Shown here piece after piece: positions 32,440 to 32,482 of a DNA stretch of 32,482 nucleotides. The stretch spans positions 1 through 32,482 of the forward strand of contig JAGCWY010000127.1 of assembly GCA_017961625.1 (NCBI GenBank), given 5' to 3'. The notes under the pieces were generated by a model that was not told the origin of the DNA, ran no database searches, and saw only the letters and a program-made list of their open reading frames with translations. This stretch comes from Ruminococcus sp. (GTDB taxonomy: Bacteria; Bacillota; Clostridia; Oscillospirales; Ruminococcaceae). The position numbers and the translations under genes are program-made. Every line of letters starts with the position of its first letter. Positions within the stretch are counted from its first letter, which is position 1.

Positions 32440-32482
32440 TCATGCCACAGGATATGCTTCATGATATTCCATTGGCGTCATA
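32440..32482 (-). CDS. IS3-family transposase OrfB, C-terminal end (partial)
   Basis: Only the last 13 complete codons are in the window, reading MTPMEYHEAYPVA before TGA. The T-P-M-E-Y motif is the typical end of IS3-family integrase-type transposases. The rest lies beyond the right edge, so completeness cannot be judged. Confidence 0.7.
   Translation of the reverse strand, partial: MTPMEYHEAYPVA

Larger units (their letters stand above)
32258..32482 (-). mobile_element. End of an IS3-family insertion sequence (continues beyond window)
   Basis: The IS appears to start at TGACCCGCCCCCTGTCAAGT (32258), an IS3-type terminal repeat beginning TG. The 3' end of its transposase follows on the minus strand, along with two hairpins. 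The other end lies right of the window. Confidence 0.7.

Overview
The window looks like a chromosome segment of a Ruminococcus-type gut Clostridium (Oscillospiraceae, close to R. albus or R. flavefaciens). The reasons are the Firmicutes-style promoters (TTGACA-17-TATAAT) and strong AGGAGG ribosome sites, the chvE-mmsA-mmsB sugar importer, a cohesin-like surface domain, and many GNAT acetyltransferases. No ribosomal RNA or taxonomic marker is present, so the genus is an inference.

Region 1 (1-9.2 kb) is ordinary chromosome made of short transcription units, each with its own promoter and terminator. It holds a GNAT, a two-gene GNAT operon on the minus strand, NudC (NAD-cap/NADH pyrophosphatase), a membrane-bound EAL-domain c-di-GMP phosphodiesterase, a three-gene MacAB/YknXYZ-like efflux operon (membrane fusion protein, ATPase, permease), and a fourth GNAT on the minus strand.

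Region 2 (9.3-20.4 kb) is one tightly packed six-gene operon from a single consensus promoter: an FHA-domain protein, a PP2C phosphatase, a transmembrane Ser/Thr kinase, a small membrane protein, a cohesin-like membrane-anchored protein, and a 1909-residue surface protein with Ig-like repeats and a C-terminal membrane anchor. It reads as a phospho-signalling module (kinase, phosphatase, phosphothreonine reader) coupled to cell-surface proteins. It is the best candidate here for an uncharacterised system.

Region 3 (20.5-25.6 kb) is the multiple-monosaccharide ABC importer: binding lipoprotein chvE, then an attenuator-like terminator, then ATPase mmsA and permease mmsB. Two small conserved-looking genes of unknown function follow.

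Region 4 (25.6-32.5 kb) is AT-richer and mobile. It starts at a degenerate initiator-tRNA(Met) remnant. An orphan immunity-like gene follows, then the C-terminal stub of a tyrosine integrase, which is cut off where a large serine recombinase gene (with a SHOCT-like partner) begins. This suggests one element inserted into another. Further right are a radical SAM/SPASM peptide-maturase-type gene with a 101-residue partner, paired palindromic operator-like sites, and about 600 bp of repeat arrays in which two homologous modules carry different 6-bp core motifs at 9-bp spacing, as replication iterons would. After these come a probable structured RNA behind an extended -10 promoter, and the end of an IS3-family insertion sequence that runs off the right edge.
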